In this document: positions 12,173-20,329 of the stretch, in pieces
Layout of the letters: every line of letters starts with the position of its first letter
How positions within the stretch are numbered: the first letter of the stretch is position 1
Translations under genes and position numbers: made by a program
Notes under the pieces: model-generated
Database searches by the model: none
What the model was told of the DNA's origin: nothing
What the model saw: the letters and a program-made list of their open reading frames with translations, nothing else
NCBI RefSeq assembly: GCF_027924965.1
Contig: NZ_AP027056.1
Location: forward strand, 2,560,463-2,624,462
Direction of reading: 5' to 3'
DNA: 64,000 bases
DNA from: Limnohabitans sp. TEGF004
Lineage (GTDB): Bacteria > Pseudomonadota > Gammaproteobacteria > Burkholderiales > Burkholderiaceae_C

Positions 12173-13312
12173 TTAAGCCACTACGCCGTCTGCATCTGCA
12201 TCAGCAGCGCCCTTGACGTCTTTCGCTTCTTTGGCAGCCTTAGAGGCCTTGGGCGCTTTTTCTTCTTTGGCCGCAGGTGCATCTACACCGCCAGCCAACA
12301 AAGGAATACCCAAAGATTCGCGCACTTTGTTTTCGATCTCGAAAGCCAAGGCTTCGTTTTCGCGCAAGAACTCACGGGCGTTGTCACGGCCTTGGCCAAT
12401 CTTTTCGCCTTGGTAGGCGTACCAAGCGCCAGACTTTTCAATGACTTTGGCGTTCACGCCCATGTCAATGATTTCGCCTTGGCGGCTGATGCCTTCGCCA
12501 AACAAGATGTCGAACTCTGCCGTCTTGAAAGGAGGCGCCACTTTGTTCTTCACCACTTTGACTTTGGTTTCGTTACCCACAGCCTCGTCACCACGCTTGA
12601 TGGTGCCGGTGCGACGAATGTCCAAACGCACAGAAGCGTAGAACTTGAGCGCGTTACCGCCAGTGGTTGTTTCTGGCGAACCAAACATCACGCCAATCTT
12701 CATGCGGATTTGGTTGATGAAGATGACAGTGCAATTGGTCTTCTTGATGGAAGCCGTCAACTTGCGCAGCGCTTGGCTCATCAAACGGGCTTGCAGGCCT
12801 GGCAATGAATCGCCCATGTCGCCTTCGAGTTCGGCCTTGGGTGTGAGGGCGGCCACAGAGTCGACCACCACCAAATCCACCGCGCCAGAGCGCACCAAGC
12901 TGTCAACCACTTCCAACGCTTGTTCGCCGGTGTCGGGCTGGCTGATGAGCAGGTCTTGCAGGTTCACGCCGAGCTTTTGGGCGTATTGAGAATCCAAAGC
13001 GTGCTCAGCATCCACAAACGCGCAAGTGCCGCCTTGTTTTTGCATCTCGGCAATCACTTGCAAGGTGAGGGTGGTTTTGCCCGATGACTCTGGGCCGTAG
13101 ATTTCGATCACGCGACCACGCGGCAAACCGCCCACGCCCAAGGCAATGTCTAAACCCAATGAGCCGGTGGACACAACTTGGATGTCGTCAATCACTTCTC
13201 CTTCGCCCAAGCGCATGATGGTGCCCTTGCCGAATTGTTTTTCGATTTGCGCCAAGGCGGCTTGGAGGGCTTTGGCTTTTTCGCTGTCAGCGACGATGGG
13301 TTTGTTGTTCAT
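12173..13312 (-). CDS. recA: Recombinase RecA
   Basis: RecA forms ATP-dependent filaments on single-stranded DNA for homologous recombination and triggers LexA cleavage. In this 379-residue protein I see Walker [11 protein letters not shown], the catalytic MAW-family segment around [11 protein letters not shown], Walker [11 protein letters not shown], the L1/L2 DNA loops ([27 protein letters not shown]) and a C-terminal Lys/Ala/Asp-rich tail of about 35 residues that is variable in the family. ATG 13312 gives the usual N-terminus. A LexA-like box lies upstream. Confidence 0.98.
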   Translation of the reverse strand: MNNKPIVADSEKAKALQAALAQIEKQFGKGTIMRLGEGEVIDDIQVVSTGSLGLDIALGVGGLPRGRVIEIYGPESSGKTTLTLQVIAEMQKQGGTCAFVDAEHALDSQYAQKLGVNLQDLLISQPDTGEQALEVVDSLVRSGAVDLVVVDSVAALTPKAELEGDMGDSLPGLQARLMSQALRKLTASIKKTNCTVIFINQIRMKIGVMFGSPETTTGGNALKFYASVRLDIRRTGTIKRGDEAVGNETKVKVVKNKVAPPFKTAEFDILFGEGISRQGEIIDMGVNAKVIEKSGAWYAYQGEKIGQGRDNAREFLRENEALAFEIENKVRESLGIPLLAGGVDAPAAKEEKAPKASKAAKEAKDVKGAADADADGVVA

Positions 13313-13373
13313 GAGAAATCTCCGTTAAATCAAGGGCTTACCGAGAATGTCCAGTTACTGTGTTTAACAACAA

Positions 13374-13389
13374 CTGGATGCTTGACCAG
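13374..13389 (-). promoter_or_regulatory. LexA-box-like palindrome upstream of recA
   Basis: CTGGATGCTTGACCAG fits the CTG-N10-CAG spacing of betaproteobacterial SOS boxes and sits 62-77 bases before the recA start codon. The inner bases (CTGG/CCAG rather than CTGT/ACAG) deviate from consensus, so this is a probable but unproven operator. Confidence 0.5.
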
Positions 13390-13453
13390 TACTTTAACGC
13401 AAAGTCAAAACTTGTAAACACTTTTTTTGGTCAGTTTGCCTTACCATCTATAA

Positions 13454-13963
13454 ATGGCTTCTACTCCCACCTTTTCCACCCAGCAAGACTGGCGACAAGT
13501 TCACTTGGGCCGCTTACTCGGCCACGCCATGCGACGCTTTGACGCTCGCGTGCTGCACCTGATGGCGCACAACGAGGATGTGCCTTTAGCGTTGTCCAAC
13601 CTCGCCGCCCGCTCGCAGGTGAGCGCGGCGCACATCCACATCACACGCCACCTGAGCCTAGAAGGCTCACGCCTGATCGACCTCGCCGCCAGCGCCGGCA
13701 TGACCAAGCAGGCCATGGGCGACTTAGTCACCCAGTGCGAAGCGTGGGGCTTGGTACAACGCACGCCCGACCCACAAGACGCCCGCGCGCGGCGCATTGT
13801 GTTCACCGAAACTGGGCTGGCTTGGCTGCGGGCTTTTGAGCAAGCCGTGGCACAAACCGAAGCGGAATTCAAACAAGAAGTGGGCACAGACGTGGCCACC
13901 GTGGTCAGCTTAGGGTTGGAGGCCTATGCAGGGGCTTACTCGGACCTAGAATCGCAGCGCTGA
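13454..13963 (+). CDS. MarR family winged-helix transcriptional regulator
   Basis: A 169-residue protein with the MarR layout: N-terminal dimerisation helix (RLLGHAMRRFDARVLHLMA), a winged helix with recognition region LIDLAASAGMTKQAMGDLVTQCEAWGLV at about 76-103, and a wing ending RTPDPQDARARRIVFTETG. Such regulators usually repress neighbouring transport or stress genes and respond to small molecules; no ligand can be inferred. It lies 37 bases upstream of the two-component genes on the same strand and could be transcribed with them. Confidence 0.85.
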   Translation: MASTPTFSTQQDWRQVHLGRLLGHAMRRFDARVLHLMAHNEDVPLALSNLAARSQVSAAHIHITRHLSLEGSRLIDLAASAGMTKQAMGDLVTQCEAWGLVQRTPDPQDARARRIVFTETGLAWLRAFEQAVAQTEAEFKQEVGTDVATVVSLGLEAYAGAYSDLESQR

Positions 13964-14000
13964 ACTTTCTAAAAAACACAAACAAAGTTGGAGACAACAC

Positions 14001-14675
14001 ATGCGCATCCTGATTGCAGAAGACGACTTGGTCTTGGCCGACGGCCTGTTGCGTACTTTGCGCGCATCGGGTGCCGCCGCCGACCACGTGGCCAGCGGCA
14101 CCGAAGCCGATGCCGCTTTGATGACCACCGATGAGTTTGACTTGCTCATCTTGGATTTAGGCCTTCCCAAAATGCACGGCCTTGAAGTGCTCAAACGTTT
14201 GCGATCACGCGGTTCATCCATTCCTGTGCTCATCCTCACCGCTGCTGACGGCGTGGAGGAGCGTGTGAAAGGTTTGGACTACGGCGCGGACGACTACATG
14301 GCCAAACCCTTCAGCCTGCAAGAACTCGAAGCCCGCGTGCGCGCCCTCACACGTCGCGGCATGGGTGGCACCTCGTCGTCCATCAAACACGGCCCACTGG
14401 TGTACGACCAAACCGGTCGCGTGGCCACCATTGACGGCAAGATGGTCGAACTTTCTGCGCGTGAACTCGGCTTGCTCGAAGTGCTGTTGCAACGCAGTGG
14501 CCGCTTGGTGAGCAAAGACCAACTGGTCGAGCGCCTGTGCGAGTGGGGCGAAGAGGTGAGCAACAACGCCATTGAGGTGTACATCCACCGCCTGCGCAAG
14601 AAGATTGAAAAAGGCCCCATCCGCATCGCCACCGTGCGCGGCTTGGGCTACTGCCTCGAAAAGATTCCGGGCTAA
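14001..14675 (+). CDS. OmpR-family response regulator (TctD/QseB-like)
   Basis: A 224-residue regulator: receiver domain (MRILIAEDDLVLADGLLR with the acidic pair at 8-9; phosphoacceptor Asp in LLILDLGLPKMHG at about 53; switch Lys in YMAKPFSLQELEARV) and a C-terminal OmpR winged helix (ELGLLEVLLQRSGRLVSKDQ to VYIHRLRKKIEKG, then RGLGYCLE). Eight or so bases upstream GGAG gives a good ribosome site. The kinase gene follows after 15 bases, so the two form a pair. The group resembles TctD, but no tricarboxylate transporter is nearby. Confidence 0.92.
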   Translation: MRILIAEDDLVLADGLLRTLRASGAAADHVASGTEADAALMTTDEFDLLILDLGLPKMHGLEVLKRLRSRGSSIPVLILTAADGVEERVKGLDYGADDYMAKPFSLQELEARVRALTRRGMGGTSSSIKHGPLVYDQTGRVATIDGKMVELSARELGLLEVLLQRSGRLVSKDQLVERLCEWGEEVSNNAIEVYIHRLRKKIEKGPIRIATVRGLGYCLEKIPG

Positions 14676-14690
14676 ACACGGCACACTTGC

Positions 14691-16133
14691 ATGGCAAAGC
14701 TGTTTAGGCGCGAGCAACACTCGCTGTTTGGCGAGATTCTGGATTGGATGCTCACGCCGCTGCTGCTGCTGTGGCCGGTCAGCTTGGCGCTGACGTGGCT
14801 GGTGGCGCAAAACATTGCAGGCCGCCCGTTTGACCGAGGCTTGGAATACAACGTGCAAGCCCTCGCGCAGCTCGTCAAGAGCGACCAAACGCGCATGTAT
14901 TTCAACTTGCCTTTGCCAGCGCGCGAAATTTTGCGCGCCGACGAAGCGGACTTGATTTATTACCAAGTGCTGGGCACGCGTGGCGAATTTGTGAGCGGCG
15001 AACGCGACTTCCCACTGCCCCCTGACGAAGAAAAACCTTTGCCAAGTGAAGTACGCATTCGCGATGACGAAATGCGCGGCGCCGATGTGCGCGTGGCCTA
15101 CACCTGGGTGCGCGTAGACGTGCCAGGTGCCAAGCCCGTGCTGGTGCAAGTGGGCGAAACACTAGAGAAACGCTCGGTGCTGGCCACCGAAATTATCAAA
15201 GGCGTGATGCTGCCGCAGTTCGTCATCTTGCCGCTGGCCGTGCTGTTGGTGTGGCTGGCTTTGGCGCGCGGCATTCGCCCGCTCAACAAACTCGAAGAAC
15301 GCATTCGTCTGCGCAAACCAGATGACCTGAGTCCGTTGGATGAATCTGCGGTACCGCAAGAAGTAGCCCCTCTGGTGGCCTCTATCAACGACTTGCTCAC
15401 ACGACTCAAAGAATCCATCGCCACACAAAAACGCTTTTTGGCCGATGCCGCGCATCAACTCAAAACACCGTTGGCGGGTTTGCGCATGCAAGCCGACTTG
15501 GCGCAACGCGCGGACTCTAGCGCGGATGAACTCAAGCAATCGCTCAAACTCATTGGACGCGCCAGCATTCGCGCCACGCACACGGTGAACCAACTGTTGT
15601 CCTTGGCACGCGCCGAAAGCGGCAGCACCAACATCGCGCGCAGCCCTTGTGATTTGGTGGCGTTGGTGAGCGACGTGATTCAAGACTCGCTGCCACGCGC
15701 CTTGGACAAATACATTGACCTAGGCTATGAAGGTGCGGCATCCGGCAGCACAGGTGTGCGTGTGATGGGCAACCCCACGCTGCTCAAAGAAATGGTGCGC
15801 AACTTGGTGGACAACGCCATCAACTACACGCCCTCCAGCGAGGACACTCCGGGCGTGATTACCGTGCGTTTGCTCGCCGACAAGTTTGGCAAAGTGGTGG
15901 TGTTGCAGGTGGAAGATTCGGGCCCTGGCATTCCAGAGGCGGAACGCGATTTGGTGTTCCAACCCTTCTACCGCGCCTTGGGCACAGAGGCCGATGGCTC
16001 GGGCTTAGGCCTGCCCATCGTGCTGGAAATTGCGCACCAACACGCCGCTGTGGTGACGCTGGAAGATGCATCCCCCGGCAAGTCCATGCCGGGTGCTCGG
16101 TTCACCGTGCGTTTCTCGAATACGCAGGCATAA
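14691..16133 (+). CDS. Sensor histidine kinase (TctE-like) paired with the upstream regulator
   Basis: A 480-residue membrane kinase. Two transmembrane segments (about residues 17-42 and 168-190) bracket a periplasmic sensing domain of the 2CSK type, followed by a HAMP-like linker, HisKA with the phosphorylated His in RFLADAAHQLKTPLAGL, and HATPase_c with N box MVRNLVDNAINYTP, G1 VEDSGPGIPE and G2 DGSGLGLPIV. It autophosphorylates and passes phosphate to the regulator encoded 15 bases upstream. The signal is unknown; the iron ABC transporter genes next door are a possible but unproven link. Confidence 0.93.
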   Translation: MAKLFRREQHSLFGEILDWMLTPLLLLWPVSLALTWLVAQNIAGRPFDRGLEYNVQALAQLVKSDQTRMYFNLPLPAREILRADEADLIYYQVLGTRGEFVSGERDFPLPPDEEKPLPSEVRIRDDEMRGADVRVAYTWVRVDVPGAKPVLVQVGETLEKRSVLATEIIKGVMLPQFVILPLAVLLVWLALARGIRPLNKLEERIRLRKPDDLSPLDESAVPQEVAPLVASINDLLTRLKESIATQKRFLADAAHQLKTPLAGLRMQADLAQRADSSADELKQSLKLIGRASIRATHTVNQLLSLARAESGSTNIARSPCDLVALVSDVIQDSLPRALDKYIDLGYEGAASGSTGVRVMGNPTLLKEMVRNLVDNAINYTPSSEDTPGVITVRLLADKFGKVVVLQVEDSGPGIPEAERDLVFQPFYRALGTEADGSGLGLPIVLEIAHQHAAVVTLEDASPGKSMPGARFTVRFSNTQA

Positions 16134-16155
16134 AAAAGCGGCTCACAAGCCGCTT
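16132..16155 (-). terminator. Terminator of the fbpC gene
   Basis: Stem 16136-16143 / 16148-16155 (AAGCGGCT and AGCCGCTT, loop CACA) followed by six T residues on the minus strand. On the plus strand there is no T run after the stem, so it mainly serves fbpC; its T tract overlaps the kinase stop codon. Confidence 0.82.
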
Positions 16156-16175
16156 GTCCAACTCACGAGGTCTGT

Positions 16176-17354
16176 TTAAGCCAATGGCTTCACATGAAAG
16201 TGAATCGGCTGTTCATGCGTTTGCGCGTGCTCATGCGGCGCCTCGTGCTCAGCGCAAGGCATATTGCACAAGTCGTTGCCATTCACGGGGCAAGCACGGT
16301 TGAATGTGACCACATGGTCCACCTCGGCGCGAATGCCAATCCACTCGCCCACTTTGTGGTCGTGATGGCTGGGCACATGGGCCATTACCGTTTCGCCGGT
16401 TTTCAAACGCAAGGTATACAAAAACTCTGAGCCACGGAATGATTTGCGAATGATTTCCGCCTTCACCGGTGCATCGTCATCGTGCACGATGTCATCCGCA
16501 CGCAGCAGCACATCGCACTCACCGGATGCAAAGGTGCAGGGCAGTGGGCACTCGGCCACATCCATCAAATCGCCCATGGGCGTGTGAACCACCACTTGGT
16601 TGTTCACCTCGCGCAGGGTGGCGGGCGTGAAGACGCCGTGGCCAATGAACTCGGCCACAAAGCGGGTGGCAGGGCGGTGGTACAGCGTGTAGGCGTCGTC
16701 CCACTGGTGCAAGCGGCCTTCGGACATGACGCCAATCACGTCACCAATCGCAAAGGCTTCCATTTGGTCGTGCGTCACAAACAAGGCTGTGGTTTGCGCT
16801 TCTTTCAAAATGCCACGCACTTCCAAAGCCAAGCGTTCGCGCAGTTCCACATCGAGGTTGGAGAACGGTTCGTCCAACAACAACAGTTGTGGCTTAGGCG
16901 CCAACGCACGGGCCAAGGCCACGCGCTGTTGTTGGCCACCCGACAATTCGTGTGGAAAACGTTGTGCACTGCTGGCCAAACCCACCAAGGCCAACACCTC
17001 GCGCACACGCGCTTCGCGCTCGGCACGGGGTTGCTTGTGCAAGCCAAAGCTCACGTTGTCATGCACGGTCAAATGGGGGAAGAGGGCGTAGTCTTGAAAC
17101 ACCATGCCAATGCGGCGCGCTTCGGGTGCCACATGCACGGAGGCACTGCTGACCACCGATTGGGCCAAACGAATTTCACCGGCACTGGCACGCTCTAGGC
17201 CGGCCACCGCGCGCAACAGCGTGGTTTTGCCGCAGCCCGAAGGGCCAATGAGCACACCCATTTCGCCCGCGCGCAAGCTCAGCGTGACGCGATCCACCGA
17301 GGGTCGGGCACGTTCTGGGTAGCTAACGGAGAGCTGGGCGACATCTAAAAACAT
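16176..17354 (-). CDS. fbpC: Ferric iron ABC transporter ATP-binding protein (FbpC-like) with His/Cys-rich tail
   Basis: The ATPase that powers iron(III) import with the permease and binding protein encoded divergently. In 392 residues: Walker A GPSGCGKTTLLRA (about 37-49), signature ELSGGQQQRVALARAL, Walker B LLLLDEPFSNLD, H-loop FVTHDQMEAFAIG, then a TOBE-type regulatory domain. The last 45 or so residues hold three Cys (CPVNGNDLCNMPC) and six His (HEAPHEHAQTHEQ, HFH), unusual for FbpC and suggesting metal binding. ATG 17354 follows a -10-like TACAAT by six bases. Confidence 0.92.
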   Translation of the reverse strand: MFLDVAQLSVSYPERARPSVDRVTLSLRAGEMGVLIGPSGCGKTTLLRAVAGLERASAGEIRLAQSVVSSASVHVAPEARRIGMVFQDYALFPHLTVHDNVSFGLHKQPRAEREARVREVLALVGLASSAQRFPHELSGGQQQRVALARALAPKPQLLLLDEPFSNLDVELRERLALEVRGILKEAQTTALFVTHDQMEAFAIGDVIGVMSEGRLHQWDDAYTLYHRPATRFVAEFIGHGVFTPATLREVNNQVVVHTPMGDLMDVAECPLPCTFASGECDVLLRADDIVHDDDAPVKAEIIRKSFRGSEFLYTLRLKTGETVMAHVPSHHDHKVGEWIGIRAEVDHVVTFNRACPVNGNDLCNMPCAEHEAPHEHAQTHEQPIHFHVKPLA

Positions 17355-17359
17355 AGCGC

Positions 17360-17409
17360 CATTGTAGAGACGGCCTTTAACGCCACACGCTGTGCGGCTA
17401 CCTACAATG
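17360..17409. promoter_or_regulatory. Mirror-image divergent -10 elements between fbpC and fbpB
   Basis: CATTGTAG (17360-17367) and CTACAATG (17402-17409) are an exact inverted pair, so each strand reads TACAAT shortly before a start codon (6 bases before fbpC ATG, 5 before fbpB ATG). Both transcripts would be nearly leaderless. The 58-base spacer contains no clear Shine-Dalgarno sequence for either gene and no good -35. Confidence 0.45.
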
Positions 17410-17413
17410 CCGC

Positions 17414-19033
17414 ATGGTTTTTAGCTCTCGCTTGTTTTTACGCTGTGTGTTGGCCGTCCTGGCCTTGCTGTTGGCACTGCCAGTGTTGACCGTGCTGTTT
17501 TCGTGGGCACAGTGGAACGACGCCTCAGCCAGCATCTTGGCTGAGATGGCCAGCACGGTGCTGCCTGACTATGTGGGCACCTCGCTGCTGCTGTGCGCAC
17601 TGGTGAGCGTGGGCGTCATCAGCATGGGCACGGTGTCTGCGGCAGCGGTGACGTTGTTTGACTTCCCCATGCGCCGCAGTTTGGAATGGGCGCTGCTCTT
17701 GCCACTGGCCATGCCTGCGTATGTGGTGGCCTATGCCTACACCGACTACTTGCAATTCAGCGGCCCCCTGCAAACCGGCATTCGGGCTGCGTTTGGCCTA
17801 GAAGGCCGCGTGTTCCCCGAGGTTCGCAATGTGTGGGGCGCAGCCTGTGTGTTCACCCTCGCGCTGTATCCCTATGTGTATTTACTGGCTCGCACGGCTT
17901 TGTCTGAACGCGCCAACCATTTGATGGAGGCAGCCCGCTTGCTGGGTGCACCGCTGTCGCGCCGCATTCTGCGCGTGGCCTTGCCGCTGGCTCGCCCTGC
18001 CATTGCCGCAGGCACCGCTTTGGCCTTGATGGAAACCTTGGCTGACTTTGGTGTGTCGAGCTACTTTGGCATTCAAACCTTCACTGCTGGCATTTACAAA
18101 GCGTGGCTGGTGATGGACAACCGCATTGCCGCTGCGCAACTGGCCACTTTGCTGCTCATCGTGGTGGTGGTCTTGCTTGCAGCCGAGCAGCGCGCGCAAT
18201 CGCGCTTGCGTTTTTCCAGCGCGCGCGTGGACCGCCATGGCAGCGAATCGCAACCTTTGAAGTTACAAGGCGCAGCTGCCGCTTTTGTGTGGACGCTGTG
18301 TGTGCTGCCCGTGTTGTGCGGTTTTGTGTTGCCCGTGCTGTTTATGTTTCGCGCTTTGTTGCAAGGCGACGGCGTGATGGATTTGCCTTGGTCACGCTTT
18401 GTGCAATGGTCTGTTACCAGCTTGTCGCTGGGTGGCATGACGGCGCTGCTGGCTGTAGGCGCTGCTTTGCTGTTGGCTGCACAAGCCCGCTTGCACCCCA
18501 ACTGGCTCACGCGCCAAGCCATGGGTGTGGTGAGCTTGGGCTATGCCGTACCAGGCGCGGTGATTGTGGTGGGCTTGCTCTTGCCTGTGGGCTGGGTGCA
18601 AGCCACGTGGCCGCAATCGGGTGTTGGCTTTTGGCTGACCGCAACGGTGCTGGGTTTGGTGTGGGCGTACTTGGTGCGCTTTGTGGCCGTGGCTTTGCAA
18701 TCGGTGCAAAGCGGCTACGCGCGCGTGCCCGCATCGCTGGACGACAGTGCGCGCATGCTGGGCACCTCAGGTTTGTCGCTGGTGCGTCGCGTGCACTGGC
18801 CTTTGCTAAAAAAACCACTCGCAGCAGCCACGCTGCTGGTGCTGGTCGATGTGATGAAAGAACTGCCCGCCACCTTGGTGCTGCGCCCCTTCAACACCGA
18901 CACATTGGCCATCATGGCCTATCAATTGGCGCGTGACGAACGCTTGGGCGAAGCCGCTTTACCCTCGTTGGCCTTGGTGCTAGTGGGCTTGCTGCCGGTC
19001 ATCTTGCTCAGCCGCACCCTGCGCCGCAACTGA
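17414..19033 (+). CDS. fbpB: Ferric iron ABC transporter permease (FbpB-like)
   Basis: A 539-residue inner-membrane permease with about twelve helices and two copies of the binding-protein-dependent transport domain; each has the EAA-type cytoplasmic loop that docks on the ATPase (LMEAARLLGAPLSRRILRVALPLA at about 170-195, cut here in two: EAARLLGAPLSRRI and LPLARPAIA; second copy LDDSARMLGTSGLSLVRRV). This fused two-domain form is typical of FbpB/AfuB iron permeases. It is transcribed away from fbpC and is followed after 111 bases by fbpA. Confidence 0.93.
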   Translation: MVFSSRLFLRCVLAVLALLLALPVLTVLFSWAQWNDASASILAEMASTVLPDYVGTSLLLCALVSVGVISMGTVSAAAVTLFDFPMRRSLEWALLLPLAMPAYVVAYAYTDYLQFSGPLQTGIRAAFGLEGRVFPEVRNVWGAACVFTLALYPYVYLLARTALSERANHLMEAARLLGAPLSRRILRVALPLARPAIAAGTALALMETLADFGVSSYFGIQTFTAGIYKAWLVMDNRIAAAQLATLLLIVVVVLLAAEQRAQSRLRFSSARVDRHGSESQPLKLQGAAAAFVWTLCVLPVLCGFVLPVLFMFRALLQGDGVMDLPWSRFVQWSVTSLSLGGMTALLAVGAALLLAAQARLHPNWLTRQAMGVVSLGYAVPGAVIVVGLLLPVGWVQATWPQSGVGFWLTATVLGLVWAYLVRFVAVALQSVQSGYARVPASLDDSARMLGTSGLSLVRRVHWPLLKKPLAAATLLVLVDVMKELPATLVLRPFNTDTLAIMAYQLARDERLGEAALPSLALVLVGLLPVILLSRTLRRN

Positions 19034-19086
19034 CTCTGCGCGATAAAACCTGCACTTTCGGCAGGGGCATTTGATCCAAGTCAAAT

Positions 19087-19105
19087 GATAATGATTCGCA
19101 TTTGA
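19087..19105 (+). promoter_or_regulatory. Fur box upstream of fbpA
   Basis: GATAATGATTCGCATTTGA closely resembles the 19-bp Fur operator and contains AATG-ATTCG-CATT. It lies 40-58 bases before the fbpA ATG, in promoter position, so iron-replete repression of fbpA and probably of the following genes is likely. Confidence 0.8.
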
Positions 19106-19144
19106 TGTACACTCATCCCAAGCTTTTCAACTTGGAGTCGCCCC

Positions 19145-20200
19145 ATGCGTAGCACCCTCACCGTTTTGTCCTTGGCCATTTCTGCCGTATCCGCTGGCTT
19201 GTTCAGCGCTTCTGCGTTGGCCGACGAACAGGTCATCAACCTGTACTCAGCCCGCCATTACCCCACCGATGAAGCGCTGTACAGCGACTTCACCAAAGCC
19301 ACGGGCATCAAAATCAACCGCGTTGATTCGGACGACGCCGGCATCATCGCCCGCCTCAAGGCTGAGGGCACGGCATCACCTGCCGATGTCATCTTGCTGG
19401 TCGACGCCGCCCGTTTGTGGAAAGGCGAAGTCGATGGCATGTTCTTGCCCATCAAATCCAAGACTTTGGAAACCGCCATTCCCTCTCAGCTGCGCTCTAA
19501 ACCCACCGACGACGGCACCGCTTGGTTTGGTTTGTCTACCCGCGCTCGCGTGGTGGTGTACGACAAGCTCAAAGTCAAACGCGAAGACGTGGACACCTAC
19601 GAAGAGCTGGCCGACCCCAAGAACAAAGGCAAGTTGTGCATCCGCTCGGGCTCGCACCCCTACAACTTGAGCCTGTTTGGCGCGATGACCGAACACCTCG
19701 GTCCTGCTGCCACTGAAGTCTGGCTCAAAGGCATGGTCGACAACATGGCCCGCGCGCCCAAAGGCGGCGACACCGACCAAATCAAAGCGGTGGCCAGCGG
19801 TGAGTGCGGCATTGCAGTGACCAACACCTACTACTTGGCGCGCTTGATGCGCTCCACCAACCCCGCCGAAAAAGCGGTGGCTGAGCGCGTGGGCGTGGTG
19901 TTCCCCAACCAACAAAGCTGGGGCACGCACGTGAACGTGGCTGGTGGTGCGGTGGCGCGTTACTCAAAGAACCAAGCCAACGCCGTGAAGTTTTTGGAAT
20001 ACCTCGTCAGCCCTGAAGCACAAAACCACTTTGCCAACGGCAACAACGAGTGGCCCGTGGTCAAGGGCATGAAGCTGGACAACCCCGCGTTGAAAGCCAT
20101 GACCGGCGGCAACTTCAAAAGCGAGCTGGTACCCATCAGCGCCGTGGGCATGAACCAAATCAAGGTGCAACAAATGTTGGACCGCGTGGGTTTCAAGTAA
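19145..20200 (+). CDS. fbpA: Periplasmic ferric iron-binding protein (FbpA/AfuA-like)
   Basis: A 351-residue solute-binding protein of the ferric type. It has a Sec signal peptide ending around SASALADEQ, then VINLYSARHYPTDEAL, the typical start of FutA/FbpA proteins, and the double tyrosine in VTNTYYLARL that supplies iron ligands. It would capture iron(III) in the periplasm and deliver it to FbpBC. GGAG sits upstream of ATG 19145 and a Fur box precedes that. The TonB receptor gene follows after 129 bases. Confidence 0.94.
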   Translation: MRSTLTVLSLAISAVSAGLFSASALADEQVINLYSARHYPTDEALYSDFTKATGIKINRVDSDDAGIIARLKAEGTASPADVILLVDAARLWKGEVDGMFLPIKSKTLETAIPSQLRSKPTDDGTAWFGLSTRARVVVYDKLKVKREDVDTYEELADPKNKGKLCIRSGSHPYNLSLFGAMTEHLGPAATEVWLKGMVDNMARAPKGGDTDQIKAVASGECGIAVTNTYYLARLMRSTNPAEKAVAERVGVVFPNQQSWGTHVNVAGGAVARYSKNQANAVKFLEYLVSPEAQNHFANGNNEWPVVKGMKLDNPALKAMTGGNFKSELVPISAVGMNQIKVQQMLDRVGFK

Positions 20201-20290
20201 ACACCACGCTTGCGTTGCGCAGACGATGCGCAACTTCTCGAACAGCCAGCCACTCACGCCTTCGGGTCGTTGATAGCCAGCCATTGATCA

Positions 20291-20305
20291 GGCAGCTTGC
20301 CTGCC
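20291..20305 (+). other. Short hairpin just before the siderophore receptor gene
   Basis: GGCAG-CTTGC-CTGCC followed by ACCTTTTC. The stem is only five base pairs and the T run is poor, so it is at most a weak attenuator or processing site between fbpA and the receptor gene. Confidence 0.3.
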
Positions 20306-20329
20306 ACCTTTTCAATGTTGGAATTTCAA

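Noticed and set aside
14214..15149. 311-codon open frame opposite the two-component genes
   Set aside because: Covers the junction of two strongly supported genes on the other strand; composition is typical of an antisense frame.
18103..18936. 277-codon frame overlapping fbpB on the same strand
   Set aside because: Out-of-frame reading of the permease, rich in Arg/Ala/Cys, with no membrane pattern or motif.
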